Source: Timema cristinae
Lineage: Eukaryota; Arthropoda; Insecta; Phasmatodea; Timematidae
Assembly (NCBI GenBank): GCA_039000515.1
Contig: JBCFYV010009882.1
Span: 47,608,639 to 47,672,638 of the forward strand
Direction of reading: 5' to 3'
DNA length: 64,000 nt
Part shown: piece by piece, positions 12,757 through 25,156 of the stretch
Layout of the letters: each line of letters starts with the position of its first letter
Numbering within the stretch: position 1 is the first letter of the stretch
Notes under the pieces: generated by a model
Database searches by the model: none
What the model was told of the DNA's origin: nothing
The model's input: the letters and a program-made list of their open reading frames with translations, nothing else
Translations under genes and position numbers: made by a program

Positions 12757-12920
12757 TAATTTAGAGAAAGTGCACACGCCTTCTCGTGAAGGGAGAGTGG
12801 AAAAACCCTGAAGGAAAAACTACCCCTAGTACACCCGAACATGATTAAACCGCGATTTCCCTGTCTTCAGTAGTCTAGTATAACACGAGAGTAGCACATT
12901 TGACCATGCGGCCACTTAAA
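12757..12920 (-). repeat. SINE-2 fragment
   Basis: The body and head of SINE-2 on the minus strand: 'gaagggagagtggaaaaacc', then 'gtacacccgaacatgattaa', then an A-box-like remnant 'gaccatgcggccactta'. The tail is missing. Confidence 0.6.
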
Positions 12921-13602
12921 CAGGTTAGTTTTATAGTGCTCGAGACATAGATGAACTGACATAGGTTAACTATTTTCATTCCGCAACCTCCAAGATAGAA
13001 TACCAAATCAATAAATTTCCTCCCAAAAATAAAGTAAGCAATTTAGAACAATATTATATTTTTAATTTATCTCCAATCATAAAAGAGCTGTCCTTATTAG
13101 TGAGTATTTTTATTCCTAACACTTCATCAATGCAAGATAAAAAATAGATTGTCTGACACTCATTGAAAACACATCAGGCTTGATAAGGATTCACATAAAA
13201 TAAAATAGAACCCGAATATTTCAGGCCTTTTCCATCACTTAAATTCTAAGCCTAGAACAAACAATTTTAAATTTCATAAGCTTCTCAAAACTCTCACTAA
13301 TCAGAACTAAGGAAGTTTTTTAGTGTGGAGGGTGTAGGTTTTTAACCATTGATATAAAATAAGTAGACTAATTTTTGTCTTCTGCGCATGAGGCCAACAC
13401 TTAATTGGTCTCAAATTTCTTATAAGCCATTCGGGTTGTCTTCATATAATCAAGGAGGGAGTGAAGCGTACGTGAGAAAGGGTAGGCCTTTTCTTAGTTT
13501 TTATATTAAAACAATGTTTTGGTTGAAATAAATCAAATAACTATCTAGTAGAAACAGAGTTTTTATATTACTCACATGGTAACTTTAACAGTTCTGTCCT
13601 GA

Positions 13603-13664
13603 AATTTAACGACAACTTTTTCTCATAATCAATTTAATTTATGAGGAAAAGTTGTCATTAAATT
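13603..13664. other. 26-bp near-perfect hairpin
   Basis: Arms at 13,603-13,628 and 13,639-13,664 contain GACAACTTTTTCTCATAA and its complement with two mismatches over 26 bp, around a 10-nt loop. Weaker complementarity (CTGTC and GACAG) continues outside. A foldback MITE or a hairpin-forming transcript are possible; no target duplication was found. Confidence 0.7.
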
Positions 13665-13726
13665 AAGACGTCTAAGACAGCTCACACTTAATAAAGATGA
13701 CCAAATTTGTCATTAAAATCTTTTAA

Positions 13727-13822
13727 TCTAGGTATCAATAATTATGTAGCCCATATAAAAGGACAAAAGTAATATAGGTAACAATAATTATTTAAACCAT
13801 GTTTAAGGAAAAAAAGGAATTT
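13727..13822 (+). repeat. Imperfect tandem duplication, about 48 bp
   Basis: 'aggtatcaataattatgtag' followed by 'cccatataaaagg' is repeated as 'aggtaacaataattatttaa' and 'accatgtttaagg'. A local slippage duplication. Confidence 0.45.
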
Positions 13823-13899
13823 TAAAATTGTGTCGAGACTGTGTTATTTAGTTAAAAAAAAAATGTAAACTTGTGAGTCCAAACAAACTTTTGAGGTCA

Positions 13900-15580
13900 C
13901 CTTGTAGCGGTTGTAACTTATTTGTGGGCAGGGTGTATCACGTAGTGGCCGGTGTATATGGGAGATAGCATGAAGGTAAGGTAGGTAAGGCGGGCCAGCC
14001 AGCCTACGAGCTGCAGGCCCCAATCCACGGTAGCTACGTGCAGATTAGCTCTCGAGGCCTTATGCTACCAGCCTACCCTGAGCCGCACACATAATTACTA
14101 CCTGCAGCTTTTACATCTTGTAATCACAACGCGCACCGTTCTTATTTATCTCCACAAACTTGGACCCTAACCTGCAATCTTTTCCCGCGCCTGCCTTGCT
14201 GCCTTTCTCCTACTAAACCACTCTTGAGCAGGCGAAATCAACAAGGGACTATCTCCTACATTTACCTGAACATTGTTCTCAAACTCTACCAATAACCGAA
14301 GAGGTTGTGGACCTCTCTACCTGTTTGGTTATTTGGTTTTAAAGGCAGTGGGGGTATCAATATGGGTCAGAAATAATAGGTATAAAAGTAGTATGAGTTT
14401 CATCAAAATCATAGGGTCACACTCATGCCCTAAAGGGTTTAACATCAGTACCATTTAGAATTACTGTTTTGGATATTAGCAAACTTAATTGTTAGTTTTA
14501 ATACCACACAATAAGCCGGCTGGAGGTAAAAAAAATGTGATCGCATCGGATTGTAAACCGCACTATTGAAGGGAAAAAATATCTTGTCTAGGCATCGAGT
14601 TCGTGTCTACCTAACCAAAGTTGACAGAAATTGCATACACCTAGCTCTGCCAGTCTGGCAGGTAAGATAGGAAAGGTAGGAAAAACCAACCGTGGTTTTT
14701 TTTAAGTTCTCCAAATCATATATTACTAACACAAAATGCTTGTTAGTGTTTATAATATTTTATCAGAGTTCAAAAGCGTACCAACACAAAGGTTAGCAGC
14801 ACATTTAGTGTTCACATTTTTCCAAGAAATATCAAGATTATCTACAATGAATCTTTATGGTTTTACTATTTTTTAAACTTTAATATTGATTTAGATAGCC
14901 TTGGTACACAAATAATCAACTTCGGCTACACAATCTGCTTATATAATCTTTTACTACATAAGGAAGGGTAATAATTTGAGAACCATGTTTAGATATTTCT
15001 CTGTGAATGATTGTTTCTTAGGCTATAACTTATGAACTAAATGATGGATTTGGAGAAAACATGAAATACACATATGCACAGGCCAAGATACAATTGAACA
15101 TTATTTTATATTCCTTCTGCTCACAATTTTAAATGACCAAGTGAATCTAAATAAAGATAAAACAACTGAATTAATGCATCTTTGAAGATATAAGAGTAAA
15201 ACAACGCGTAGACTTGTGTCCACACTTATCAAAGCTATTTTTTCTCACACATTAAAAGTTCTGGTACCTTTTATACCATTAAAATATGGCAGAGCCCCAA
15301 AAAGATTTGGTTTAAGTAACTGGGCTGTATCTTCTATGTTTAAAAGATTAGAATTAAAAAATTTGTGAAATTTTGTAAATAGATATTTATACATTTATTA
15401 ATTTTAATCATAACTAGCTTGCTGGATGAATAAAACCATTATTTTTTAAATATATAGGTTTTTTTTCAAAGCTTTTTTTAGTGAGAGTAATGCCACTGTT
15501 AAACATTATTAAAAATGTATAAAATATCTGCATTTATTGTGTTGAAATATTTGATTTTGGTTTAAATGTATTTAAAAAAA
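13900..15580. other. GC-richer patch then AT-rich filler; no gene identified
   Basis: 13,920-14,250 is clearly richer in G+C than its surroundings and contains near-repeats of 'aggtaaggtaggtaaggcgg' type. No open frame with a recognisable domain was found, nor a convincing tRNA fold. The remainder to 15,580 is AT-rich. Confidence 0.35.
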
Positions 15581-15589
15581 TCTGGCCCC

Positions 15590-15674
15590 ACAAAGTTTCT
15601 AAAGTCTCAATGAGCCCCTGAAGGGGTTTTGGGGAGCCCAAGGGCTCCAAGGAACACACTTAAAGAAACACTGC
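15590..15674. mobile_element. Possible right end of a hAT-like element
   Basis: The block ends in 'taaagaaacactg', the form of many hAT termini (CAGTGTTTCT on the other strand). It is preceded by the purine-rich, self-similar line 'gagcccctgaaggggttttg'. I found neither a matching left end nor an 8-bp duplication, so this is only a terminus candidate. Confidence 0.3.
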
Positions 15675-15679
15675 CTTAG

Positions 15680-17464
15680 ATTATTACTATTATATACCAT
15701 ACAAATACTCAAAGGTTGGTACGAATAGTTAAATAAAATTCAGATTCATTTAAAAATTTTGACAAAATAACTTTTCAAACTTTTGAAATAAAAAGTTATT
15801 TTATTCAATTTTATACATATTCTGAAATTTTCATCCATCATAAATGTATTTGTAACTCTCAGTGTTTACAACAGTCTTAGTTCCTTTAGTATTTATTATT
15901 AATTTGAAAATATACATACATAATGTTGAAAATAAATTGAATTTGTCGAATTTAAACAACTTGATTAGTCACCCTAGGCTCCCTTTGTGGACAGTTAGCT
16001 TACGATGATTTTGTTTTTACGGTGCATATTAATGGGTATAGGATTATTCATATCTATGGAAAGAAAGAAATAATATTTTTTGGTGTACGTATGTTAGCTG
16101 GAGTGATTAAAAATCAAGTTTATATTATTTAATAAGTTTGAAAGAGATGACATGTAGTGAAAATAAAAAAGTTTAAATTATAAAAAAACACTTTTAAAAG
16201 TTTGTTCTGAGAAAATAATAAAATATTTTAAATGTTTACGTTTTCTGTCAATTTGAATTTAATTTTTGTACCTTTGTACCCATTAGATTATCCAAGTAGT
16301 TGCATCAATAGAGTATGGAATAGGAAATTATAATTTCGAATAAATGTACTCTAATTTGCATTGAGGGGAGTGGGAAGCCATATGTGAAATACACTATCAG
16401 TGCACCCATCAGTGATTCATTTGAAAATCATTAACATTTAAATAAATGGTATGGTGCATCGAACAGAGTTCACCTTTATTCTTAGAATAGGGAAATTAAC
16501 TAAAAAATTGTAAAATTAAAGAAATTAAATTATATTCATTGTTGAAGAAAAACTCCTTCAAAGAGCGTACATGTAATTTTATACACTGTTATAGAAACAC
16601 TGAGGAGTATGTTTGACCACCAAAGTGCATATCAATCAATTTAAAATTTCAAAGTACTCCATAAAAATATACATGTTTGCTTATAGCTCAGAGAACATTG
16701 GTCATATAAAAATATATTCTAGATTAAAATATTTTTAATTTCAAAAGTACTACGACCTTATAATGATAAGCTATTTCGTATCTGAAATAGTTGAGGTGAT
16801 ACGATTAAAATTTGAAATTTCTGCTCATGTAAATTGTTACTAACATCATTTTAATAGGTAAACGAGGATCGTCATTTGTTTATAATGTTAAACAATAGCC
16901 TGAATATTAAATTTAATCAAAAGTGTCAGAGCGGATTTCGAGAAATTATATTTTCTATTTTTTCCCTTGAGTAAACTACCCTTAATTTTAGGGTTGGATA
17001 TTTAATTCCAAAAATACCGCGGGTAAACCTAATGAAAACTCTAGATATCAAGTTCTGGTCTGATCGATAAAACAGTCTCGGCTCTTATCAGAGATATACA
17101 GGCAAATAGACAGACAAATACCATCGCGAAAACCACTTTATCGGTTTCAGGGGGTTATGAAACGTCGACATTAATTCATCAATATTTTGAGCTCGATTAT
17201 TTTTAGACGATCACAATATTTTATTTTCGAGGGGTTGAGAGAAAGTAAAAATATCTTTAGCTTATAATGTTTTAATAACTAACAATTATAAGTAGGAAAA
17301 GTACTTTATATTGCGCACTCACCGAATTACGTGCTATAAATTAAAATTGATTGGGGGAATAACGAATAGTTAGTTATTCTCTATTAGTTATTTTACAAAA
17401 GTTTCAATTTTATATAGAAATTCCAAAATATGTTACATAAACTGCTACTTTTAAAAAAATTTAA
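15680..17464. other. AT-rich filler with weak repeat fragments
   Basis: About 16,345-16,430 resembles a very decayed SINE-2 body ('gcattgaggggagtgggaag'). About 17,040-17,170 ('caggcaaatagacagacaaa', 'atcgcgaaaaccactttatc') looks like the 3' untranslated end of a non-LTR retrotransposon. Neither is securely bounded, and no gene was seen. Confidence 0.35.
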
Positions 17465-17708
17465 GACCGCGTATTACTACCCGTTTGGGTTTTACGCTTA
17501 AGTACTAATTACGCTAATGGATTAGGAATTAGAAAGGTTGAATTAGAGGAAGTGAACCCGCATTTGCGTAGAGGGAGAGTGGAAAACCATTTAGGAAGAA
17601 CCCCCCCCCCCCCAGTTCACCCGACCGAGATTCGAACCTCGATCTCCCCATCCTCAGCAGTCGAGCTCAACACGACAGGTGCGTTAGCCAACTACGCCAC
17701 CGAGGCGG
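17465..17708 (-). mobile_element. SINE-2, near full length
   Basis: On the minus strand it has the head 'gcctcggtggcgtagttggc', a long spacer as in class II (Leu/Ser-type) tRNAs, the B box GGTTCGAATCTCGGTC, and the body 'aaatggttttccactctccc'. The tail carries the common sequence (here diverged to CCCAAACGGGTAGTAATACG). A run of 11 C lies at the oligo-C point of the body. No protein is encoded. Confidence 0.88.
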
Positions 17709-17852
17709 GTTATAAGAATAATAGAATAAGTTTTTTTTAGTAGCAATGCGTCCTACTAACTACCTGTTCAGGTTATGCAAAAAAATTATAAATATGTTCA
17801 CTGCTATTGAATATAGCTCCAAATTAAAAGTATAAATAAATATATAATATTA

Positions 17853-18093
17853 GCACCGCGTCGTACTACCCGTTCGGGTTATACGCTTTAAGTACTAACT
17901 ACACTAATGGATTAGGAATTGGGAAGGTCGAATTAAAGGAAGTGAACCCGCATTTGCGTGGAGGGAGAGTGGAAAACCATTTAGGAAAAGCCTCCCCCAG
18001 TTCACCTGACCGAGATTCGAGCCTCAATCTACCCGTACTCTACAGTCAAGCTTAACACGTATAGCGCGTTAGCCAACTACGCCACCGAGGCGG
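17853..18093 (-). mobile_element. SINE-2, near full length
   Basis: The same head, body and tail order as the copy about 145 bp to the left, in the same orientation. The tail reads CCCGAACGGGTAGTACGACG on the minus strand. The B-box region has degraded to 'gaggctcgaatctcggtcag'. The AT-rich gap between the two copies suggests separate insertions rather than a duplication of one unit. Confidence 0.88.
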
Positions 18094-18286
18094 ATAATTA
18101 AAAGTAAATACATAAAATTAAAAAAAGTTGAAAGTTATATCTAATAGGTTAAATAGATCAGATAATCATATTACTTAAATTGACAGTCAAAATTATATTA
18201 AATAGTATATAACTGTAAAAATTGTGTAGATCTCTAAGATAAACTAGTGGTCGGATACCCATTATGCAGGTAGATGTAGTTTTAAT

Positions 18287-18370
18287 ATATATAGTCATTA
18301 CCAATTGTTTGATATAATAATGTATAAATATAGTCATTAGCAATTATTTGATATATATATAATGTATTAG
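18287..18370 (+). repeat. Tandem duplication, about 42 bp
   Basis: 'tatagtcattaccaattgtt' and 'tatagtcattagcaattatt' are consecutive copies of one unit. Confidence 0.55.
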
Positions 18371-18399
18371 ATTAAATAATAATATTAGTAATAATAATA

Positions 18400-18735
18400 A
18401 AGGCGTGTCTAGGCTGTACCAATCTGTATCTCAGTACAAGGAAAGAATAGCCAGTACTAATGTACAGTGTCCCAAGGGACGTACATGTGTACTAATTGTA
18501 CAAACTTTTCGTGGATGCTATTTCCATGACCCGATGAGGTGAGGTGATGATGATAGTGAATACAAGGTGGTGGAGCCAATAAAGATCTTAATCTAACTCA
18601 AGTAAAATTAACCAAAGCCTAGTGACCATGGGAATTATTCTCTATTCTTGCCGCATATCGAAACTGGGACCTATAGATCAGCAGCCAAGATCTCTGACCC
18701 CTATTAGTATAGGATCCTAACGTATTCCTAGTAGT
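18400..18735 (-). repeat. Dispersed repeat family 4 (possible tRNA-derived)
   Basis: It shares an ordered series of blocks with 57,190-57,500: 'gatgaggtgaggtgatgatg', 'cttaatctaactcaagtaaa', 'attaaccaaag'. Both end in a reversed tRNA-like region. Two copies in one window support a dispersed family; the orientation is judged from the tRNA-like end. Confidence 0.5.
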
Positions 18736-18845
18736 ATGGTACCGAGTGTTTTCCTTAAAACTGTCCTGTATGGTATTTATTGCACCACTAATCCAAGATG
18801 GGGGCGATAAAGACATATATATATATCCATACATATATATACATG

Positions 18846-18848
<3 letters not shown>

Positions 18849-18934
<86 letters not shown>
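18849..18934. repeat. (TA)n microsatellite, about 86 bp
   Basis: A pure TA run. The Tyr/Ile ORFs across it on both strands are artefacts of the repeat. Confidence 0.97.
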
Positions 18935-18939
<5 letters not shown>

Positions 18940-19239
18940 AGTATATTTCCTTCTAGAGGGTTCTTATGTAAAATCTGCTTATAACATATTTTACTAAGCA
19001 TAATACAAAAAAAAAGTTCAGATTTCTTTATTGGAGGAGTTATAGGCCATCAAACTTTCCCTCATTTTTTTTAGCACATTTCGTGGTAACAACAGGTATT
19101 TATTGAATAAAAAGTTATGATTCACCACTTACTTAGTTTACTTACAACAGCTGCATATTAAAAACACCTTTCCTAATAAAAATACATCTCCAAAGTATTT
19201 TTGTTAAATTTAAACTATACACTGATAAGCAAAATCTAA

Positions 19240-19372
19240 TTAACAACAAGTCATCATCAAAATCGTCTAAAGAATCTTCATTATAAGTTACTTCATCATG
19301 GTTGTCACAGATATCTTCCTCTCATCCACACAAACAGAGCTCAGTGCACTTAAGATTTTTGGAAAATACATT
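19240..19372 (-). pseudogene. Cys-rich transposon-type protein remnant
   Basis: One minus-strand frame reads a Cys-rich line (KCTELCLCG), one stop, then a strongly acidic stretch (EDSLDDFDDD). From memory, this Cys-rich plus acidic C-terminus occurs on some arthropod transposon-encoded proteins. The recognition rests on a short motif. It lies directly left of a mariner transposase remnant but in the opposite orientation, so they are probably separate insertions. Confidence 0.3.
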
Positions 19373-19509
19373 TTAATGGTGAATTTTACCTTCCTTTAAC
19401 ACTAGAGCATCTTATAAGTTGAATAGTAGACTCTGGAGCTCGTGGTAATACACTTATAAGAGAATAATATTGGTTGCTTTTCCATTTGAATTCCAATCCA
19501 AAGTCTAAT

Positions 19510-19665
19510 GTTGAATGCAACTTGAAATTGGTTGCCAGGATTGTCGTCACCTGTGATGAGATTTGCCACACGCATGGGATATTTGAACGGGTGCGGCAGA
19601 ATCTCGTACGCCGATGTCATGCTTGCATTGGGGTTGGTGGCCGTCATTTTGAGCAACTGTTGAGA
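19510..19665 (+). pseudogene. Mariner-type transposase, C-terminal remnant
   Basis: The frame contains LVARIVV, then HGIFERVRQN and GGRHFEQLL. This is the expected C-terminal order of the Tc1/mariner-superfamily (DUF4817-type) transposase also found at 48,640-49,721. The catalytic region is absent on the left and no matching terminal inverted repeats were seen, so this is a short orphan piece. The frame itself is intact over about 52 residues, better preserved than the C-terminus of the copy near 48.6 kb. Confidence 0.72.
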
Positions 19666-19919
19666 GGTACGAAATGGTAGGTTTCCTCCGGTTTGTCAAT
19701 GATATGTTATACTGTACAATACTACCTGTACGTGATGTTACAACTAAATGTAAATAGATAACATGTAACGATTAGCTGTAAATAAACCGGACATCAGTAG
19801 CAGTGTTACACATGTTTAGGCTCATATCCCACTTAGCTGGCTTCGCAGACCACACGCGCTCTAACTTAAAATGTTCGGTAGAGTATCCTCTATGTCCTGT
19901 TAAGTTGTGCATGCTTTCA

Positions 19920-20038
19920 CTAAAACATCCTGTCCATATACTATATATACATATATACATATTTATGTTATATATATTTAGATAGATAATATATATAAGC
20001 TATATATAGATATATATGATATAAATACATATTTATGT

Positions 20039-20070
<32 letters not shown>
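19920..20070. repeat. AT-rich (TATATA)-type microsatellite region
   Basis: Interrupted TA tracts with two copies of 'catatttatgttatatata'. Confidence 0.7.
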
Positions 20071-20173
20071 TGAAATATATAATACATGTATATAAAATAA
20101 ATTTCTCATTTAAAACTTATTAATCAATTTACTATTGGGCTGTAACTAATTTGACTACTTTATTTAATATTAA

Positions 20174-20424
20174 GGCACCGGCCTCGGTGGCGTAGTTGGC
20201 TAACACGCTTGTCGTATTGAGCGAGACTCCCGAGGACGAGGATATCGAGGTTTGAATCTCGGTCGGGTGAAATGGGGGTGATTTTCCCTAAATGCATTTC
20301 CACTCTTCCTCCACGCAAATGCGGGTTCACTTCCATAAAATTCAACATTGACTTTTCCTAATCCACTAGCGTAATTAGTACTTAAGCGTCTAAACCGAAC
20401 GGGTAGTAAAACCTGGTGCTAAAA
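20174..20424 (+). mobile_element. SINE-2, near full length
   Basis: A plus-strand copy with the clearest head: 'cctcggtggcgtagttggct' (A-box region), a long spacer, GGTTTGAATCTCGGTCG (B box), the body 'cactcttcctccacgcaaat', and the tail 'ccgaacgggtagtaaaacct'. It ends in a short A-rich run. Confidence 0.88.
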
Positions 20425-21540
20425 TAAAAAGCCTATGCGAACCTTCACATTTTCAAATACAAATACAAATCTTAATAAGATTTTAATTAGATTTGAAATT
20501 TTTATTAATTAAAAGAATCGGTATATTAGAAATTTAGAATCCAAACAAATCCAATATTCAAATTCGATGGGCTCAGCTCAAAATTCTAATATATAATTCA
20601 TTCATAATTAAAAAATGAATATAATCAGACCTGAAACTAGTTACGTGTTCGTTTGAATAGATAAATTGACTTACAGGCCGTAAAGGAATCACGTGTGGAA
20701 CAGTTGTTTGTGACAGTGAATATTTTGTCGTATCTAAAAAAAAACTAGGCCCACATTTATTAGATATTAAATAATCTGTACACTATGAATAAAAAAGTGG
20801 TATTAACTTTAGAACTTTATTTGGTTTTTCACCTTTTAAGATTTATTTATTTATGGATTAATATTTTTATTTTTTTGTCTAAAATTATTCTTTAATTTTT
20901 ATGTTTAAAATGTATATCAATTTTTTTTTAAATATTGCATTATTGGATTGGAAGAATATTAACATAGCAAGCCTAAAATAAATGGTTCGATTCAGATTTG
21001 AACCAATTTTTAAAATAAAATATTCTATTCCTGTTTTTTTTAAAAGGGGGCTCATCTAGGATTCGATTCGTTTAATAAACTTAGCATTTAATTCGATTCA
21101 AGTAAGTTAGCCAAGATTCGGATTCGATTCGAAACTGAAAATTATAGATTCGCACTGGTTTATTTAATATTGATGTATTTTATAGAAAATGTATAACTTG
21201 TTTTCGGTTTGCAAATTTTAAGAAAAATTATTATATCTAGTGGTACGCAAACAGAAAAGTTTGAAACCTACTTGGATGGATCATGATAACTATTTTGTCT
21301 TTATGAAAATAAAGAAATTGGAATCAATGATCGATCTCATATTCCTTTATTAAACCAGAGACATGTACTAAGTTTATCGATAAGACTATATTCTTAGAAA
21401 TGGTGCCTATTTTTTATCATCAGTTAAAAGTAACTCCATTTTTTACTACTATCGGCCGAAAATTGTAAAGTTTTATTGAAGACTGAAGACCATTCGATGT
21501 GGATAAATAATTTATGATCGGTTTAAGCTTTTTGACCTAT
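20425..21540. other. AT-rich filler, no gene
   Basis: Contains near-repeated 'gattcgattcg' phrases around 21,060-21,150, otherwise nothing recognised. Confidence 0.4.
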
Positions 21541-21544
21541 TACA

Positions 21545-21725
21545 TACATACATAGTCAAGCAGTTACCAAACGGGGAAGGCAATAAACTGTGCATACATC
21601 TCAAAAAACAACTCCTTACTTAATCCATCCTCACCAACCTTCTCTACACTTCCCTATCCTTTCATACTCCCTTCGCTTCAACAGCATCCATACATCACAT
21701 CGAGTCATACATAATCTTTTATTCT
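21545..21725 (-). pseudogene. LINE-A 3' end, 5'-truncated
   Basis: The minus strand shows the last residues of a non-LTR reverse transcriptase ORF (reading like MDAVEAKGV then KDREV), a short 3' untranslated region ('attgccttccccgtttggta') and a (TATG)n-like end. The same order, including the trailing tetranucleotide, appears on the plus strand at 43,815-44,425. Heavy 5' truncation is normal for such elements. Confidence 0.6.
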
Positions 21726-22612
21726 TAAAACTCTAAATGTTTCTCTTTGACAAACATTGGTCTTCAACATTTAGCAAAGTATTACATGACCCATTATATC
21801 TAAAAAAATAAAAGTGTATTAAATTTAGTTAGTGAGAGAATTTAAGAAAATATTAATGCATAATCCATGCAACACATACTATAAGAAGTTAAGAACTTTC
21901 TTGTAGGCCTATAATTGTTCTACTCTTGGCGTGAACGTTTAATCTGAATTTTGCAAGATAAAGTAATTTGACAATATCATTTTGATAGCCACTCAGTCAT
22001 CTATATATGGTTGATTGATGATAGAATTGTATTTCTACATACCCTACAAGATATCAAAAAACTCCTTTTACAAACTTATTGACTTATTGTGAACCAGGTA
22101 TGTTTATTTTCCAACCAAAGTGTGAATGATCTAAACAAGTTGATGAATTTCTGAGGAAGTAAAACAAGATTCAAACATTGGTATATGACCATGATAAGTA
22201 CTACTTTGTGTGGGATGAGAAATATTATGTTTGAAGAAGGAAGTAAAATGTAATTAATTTACATTTAAAAATTCATTGAAGAGCTCTAATATTTAATAAG
22301 TGAAAAAAAAGAATAAATCCAAGCTCTTATTATACAAAGATATTTAATAACAATATGGAAATAATTGTAAAATATTTACAAATTTAAGTACCGGTACTTG
22401 AATTGGATACAGAGAAAAAAAGGATTGAAGTGTTGCCACATGATTGACAGTAAAAATCACGTAAATCAGTCAAACATGTACTAAATCTAATTAATTATAG
22501 AATCCCAGACACCTGTCTGGAGAACCTTGTATTTAAATAGCATAAAACACAAGTGGGTTTGTAAATAATTTTGATCATATTTTGGGGAAGTTCAAACTCC
22601 AAGGTATTTTTT

Positions 22613-22655
22613 CTTAGCACTGCGTCTTACTAACCATTCGGGCTGTACGCTAATT
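22613..22655 (-). repeat. SINE tail-only fragment
   Basis: 'tagcactgcgtcttactaac' then 'cattcgggctgtacgc' is the reverse of the common SINE tail. Confidence 0.6.
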
Positions 22656-22849
22656 CTTTTTTCTCTCACTTACTTTATTAATAAGTGGTTTTCAATTTTC
22701 CGAAATACAATGCCTCTCTGCATTATTAGAAGAGATATAAGCTAAGTTAACCCAAATTTAATGATGTAACTCTTAGATGGTTTCTCCTTCTCTCTATATA
22801 CACACAAATGACTGTGCATGTTTCTAAATTCGACCTTCCTCCTCCAGAT

Positions 22850-22915
22850 TACACTAGCGTAACTATTATATGGGCCTAAACAAAAACCGAACGGTCAGTG
22901 AGACCCAGTAGAAAA
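22850..22915 (+). repeat. SINE tail fragment
   Basis: 'actagcgtaactattatatg' followed by 'aaccgaacggtcagtgagac' is a diverged plus-strand SINE tail. A weak body trace lies upstream at about 22,785. Confidence 0.5.
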
Positions 22916-23571
22916 AATTAAATATATAATGTTATCAAAAATTATTGCATAAAGTAATATATATAGAAATATATAAATTATATATGGTATTAATAAAAGC
23001 TCTTTGGGGATGCACAAATATGTAAAAATGTAAATACCTCAAAGTATAAAATTCATAAAAGTTATTTGAATTTTTTTTTTTTAATATTTAAAACTTTATA
23101 CATATTTTGGAATATGATATCTCTTGAGTTTATTGTATATTTCATTGACTGTTAATATATTTGTCGGTTCACTAATCTATTATAAACAGATTTATAGGTT
23201 TCGATATATAGATTTAATTAGTGCTATTTACTAATAACATAAAAATATTAATGCAAAACATTAATTTTAAAGTAATCTAAACACACATAAATTCATAAAT
23301 GTTAAAGTTGATCTCTATTATTGTGTTGAAGAACGCATAGTTTATATTTATATATAAAATTGCTTTGTAAATAAAATGTTGATATAATTATTTAATGATA
23401 ACACTCCACAAATATGTTTCAAAAATAAAATTTAGTCTTGGACATGGACACGTTTCAAAATAAAATTATCATGTCGTGAAACTATCTAGCGATAAGTTAT
23501 TTAATATCTGAATAACTCAAAATACTCTGTAAAAAATGGACGTAAAATTATTCTTAGAAACTAATATATAG

Positions 23572-23605
23572 TGTGTAAACCTAACGAGTAGTAAGACGTG
23601 GTGTT
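23572..23605 (+). repeat. SINE tail-only fragment
   Basis: 'aacctaacgagtagtaagac' then 'gtggtgttaa' is a decayed common tail. Confidence 0.5.
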
Positions 23606-23609
23606 AATT

Positions 23610-23727
23610 ATATGATAGCTTATAATGTATAATATATAATTAATGTATAAAATTATATAATAGCCTATATATTATAATATATATAAAATTTATCCATATA
23701 GTTATATATGTAATGGTTATATGTATG

Positions 23728-23761
<34 letters not shown>

Positions 23762-23860
23762 GTTATATGTAAGTAATATATAATAGTTATGTATATAATA
23801 GTTATATAATATATAATAGTTATGTATATATAACTATTTGGATCAATTTAGTTGTTTCAA
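23610..23860. repeat. AT-rich cryptic tandem array
   Basis: Repeats of 'ataatagttatatgt' and (TA)n run through this stretch. Confidence 0.65.
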
Positions 23861-24169
23861 ATATATTTTTATTTTCGTCATAAAAATAATTTAAAAATTA
23901 TTTATGAATAATTAAACAAATAAATTTACAAAGAATTTTTTTTATACGTGTCATGCAGTAGCTCGTTGGGTTCATTTTTTATTGATTATCAATCAATTTC
24001 AATATAAAAATCAACAGTTATTGGTTCAATGCTGATTTTCAAGTCTTAATTTTTCAGTAAATATTTAGAGAACAAAAAAGCCTTATAAAACATATAACCT
24101 TATATTGCAATGGATTTGTAAATGTATTAATCACGCGCAAGTTGAGTAAGTAAATAAAGACTTCCGTCT

Positions 24170-24378
24170 CGTCCATCATCTAGCTTACCGGTAAAAGGCT
24201 GGTCGAAGCTCAATCGCCAGCTCAGCGTAGATAGTTGATTTTTTCTAGTTAGTTACCCACTCTCCCTCCAACCGATTGTAGGCACACTTCCTCTATGGTT
24301 GACATTCCTTTGTCTCTCCTATTACTTAAGCATACGAGTACAAATAGCTCAGACAGCTAGAAAGACGTGGTGTACGCC
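24170..24378 (+). repeat. SINE-2-like copy, strongly diverged
   Basis: A head-like 'catctagcttaccggtaaaa', the body trace 'cccactctccctccaaccga', and an end 'cagctagaaagacgtggtgt' in the place of the common tail. The order matches SINE-2 but the identity is low. Confidence 0.5.
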
Positions 24379-25156
24379 AAGAATTATTTTAAGAACTTAT
24401 TATATTAAAGCAAAGTTGTCACATGAAAGCTATGGATCGTTGAAACAAAATATGCATTAGGACAGATGAAACAGTTTCTATCGTTAATGACTTAAGGATT
24501 AGAAAATGGTATTAGGCTATGTCGGTAATAAGAGCCTTTACTCAATTACTCTTGCTTTACATTCGATTTTCTTAAACTTAACGCATTAAAAACCTACTTG
24601 AATATCAAATGTAGTTGTTAAACCTCATTAGCAAAATACATTCGATTAACACTTTTTTTGATCGAATTTAAAAAAATCCTGTCCATGGGAAGGTTGAGTT
24701 TTATTTCCTAACACATAGATATATCAGATCAAGTTCTAGCTTTATTAATTGATTTGTTTAGTTATTATTACCGTGATTGCTATGAAACCACTTTCTCGTA
24801 AATACGCTTATGGTAACGGCATTTATTTACACTAGTTGATCGCTGCAGTGATTTCTGAAGATTAGTGAATTAAAATGTATTCTAAACTTTTTATAGGGAA
24901 AATATCTCTATAAAAAGCATTCACTCTACTTTCTAGATAAAAGTTTACTCGTCAAAGCCTATAAACTTTACATAGATCTTTTGGTGTCTAATTTGAATCA
25001 AAACGTTTATTTTCCACCTTCGAACCATGTAGAGAACTACAAAACGACCCCCTTTTTTTAGCTCTCTATCTATTTGCTGTACCCAAACCACTAAAGTAAA
25101 AATTAGTTAATAGAGTTAACCAAAGACAAATATCTTATCTATCCATATACAACTAT

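Noticed and set aside
18746..19001. Tyr/Ile-repeat ORFs on both strands
   Set aside because: They are produced by the (TA)n tract.
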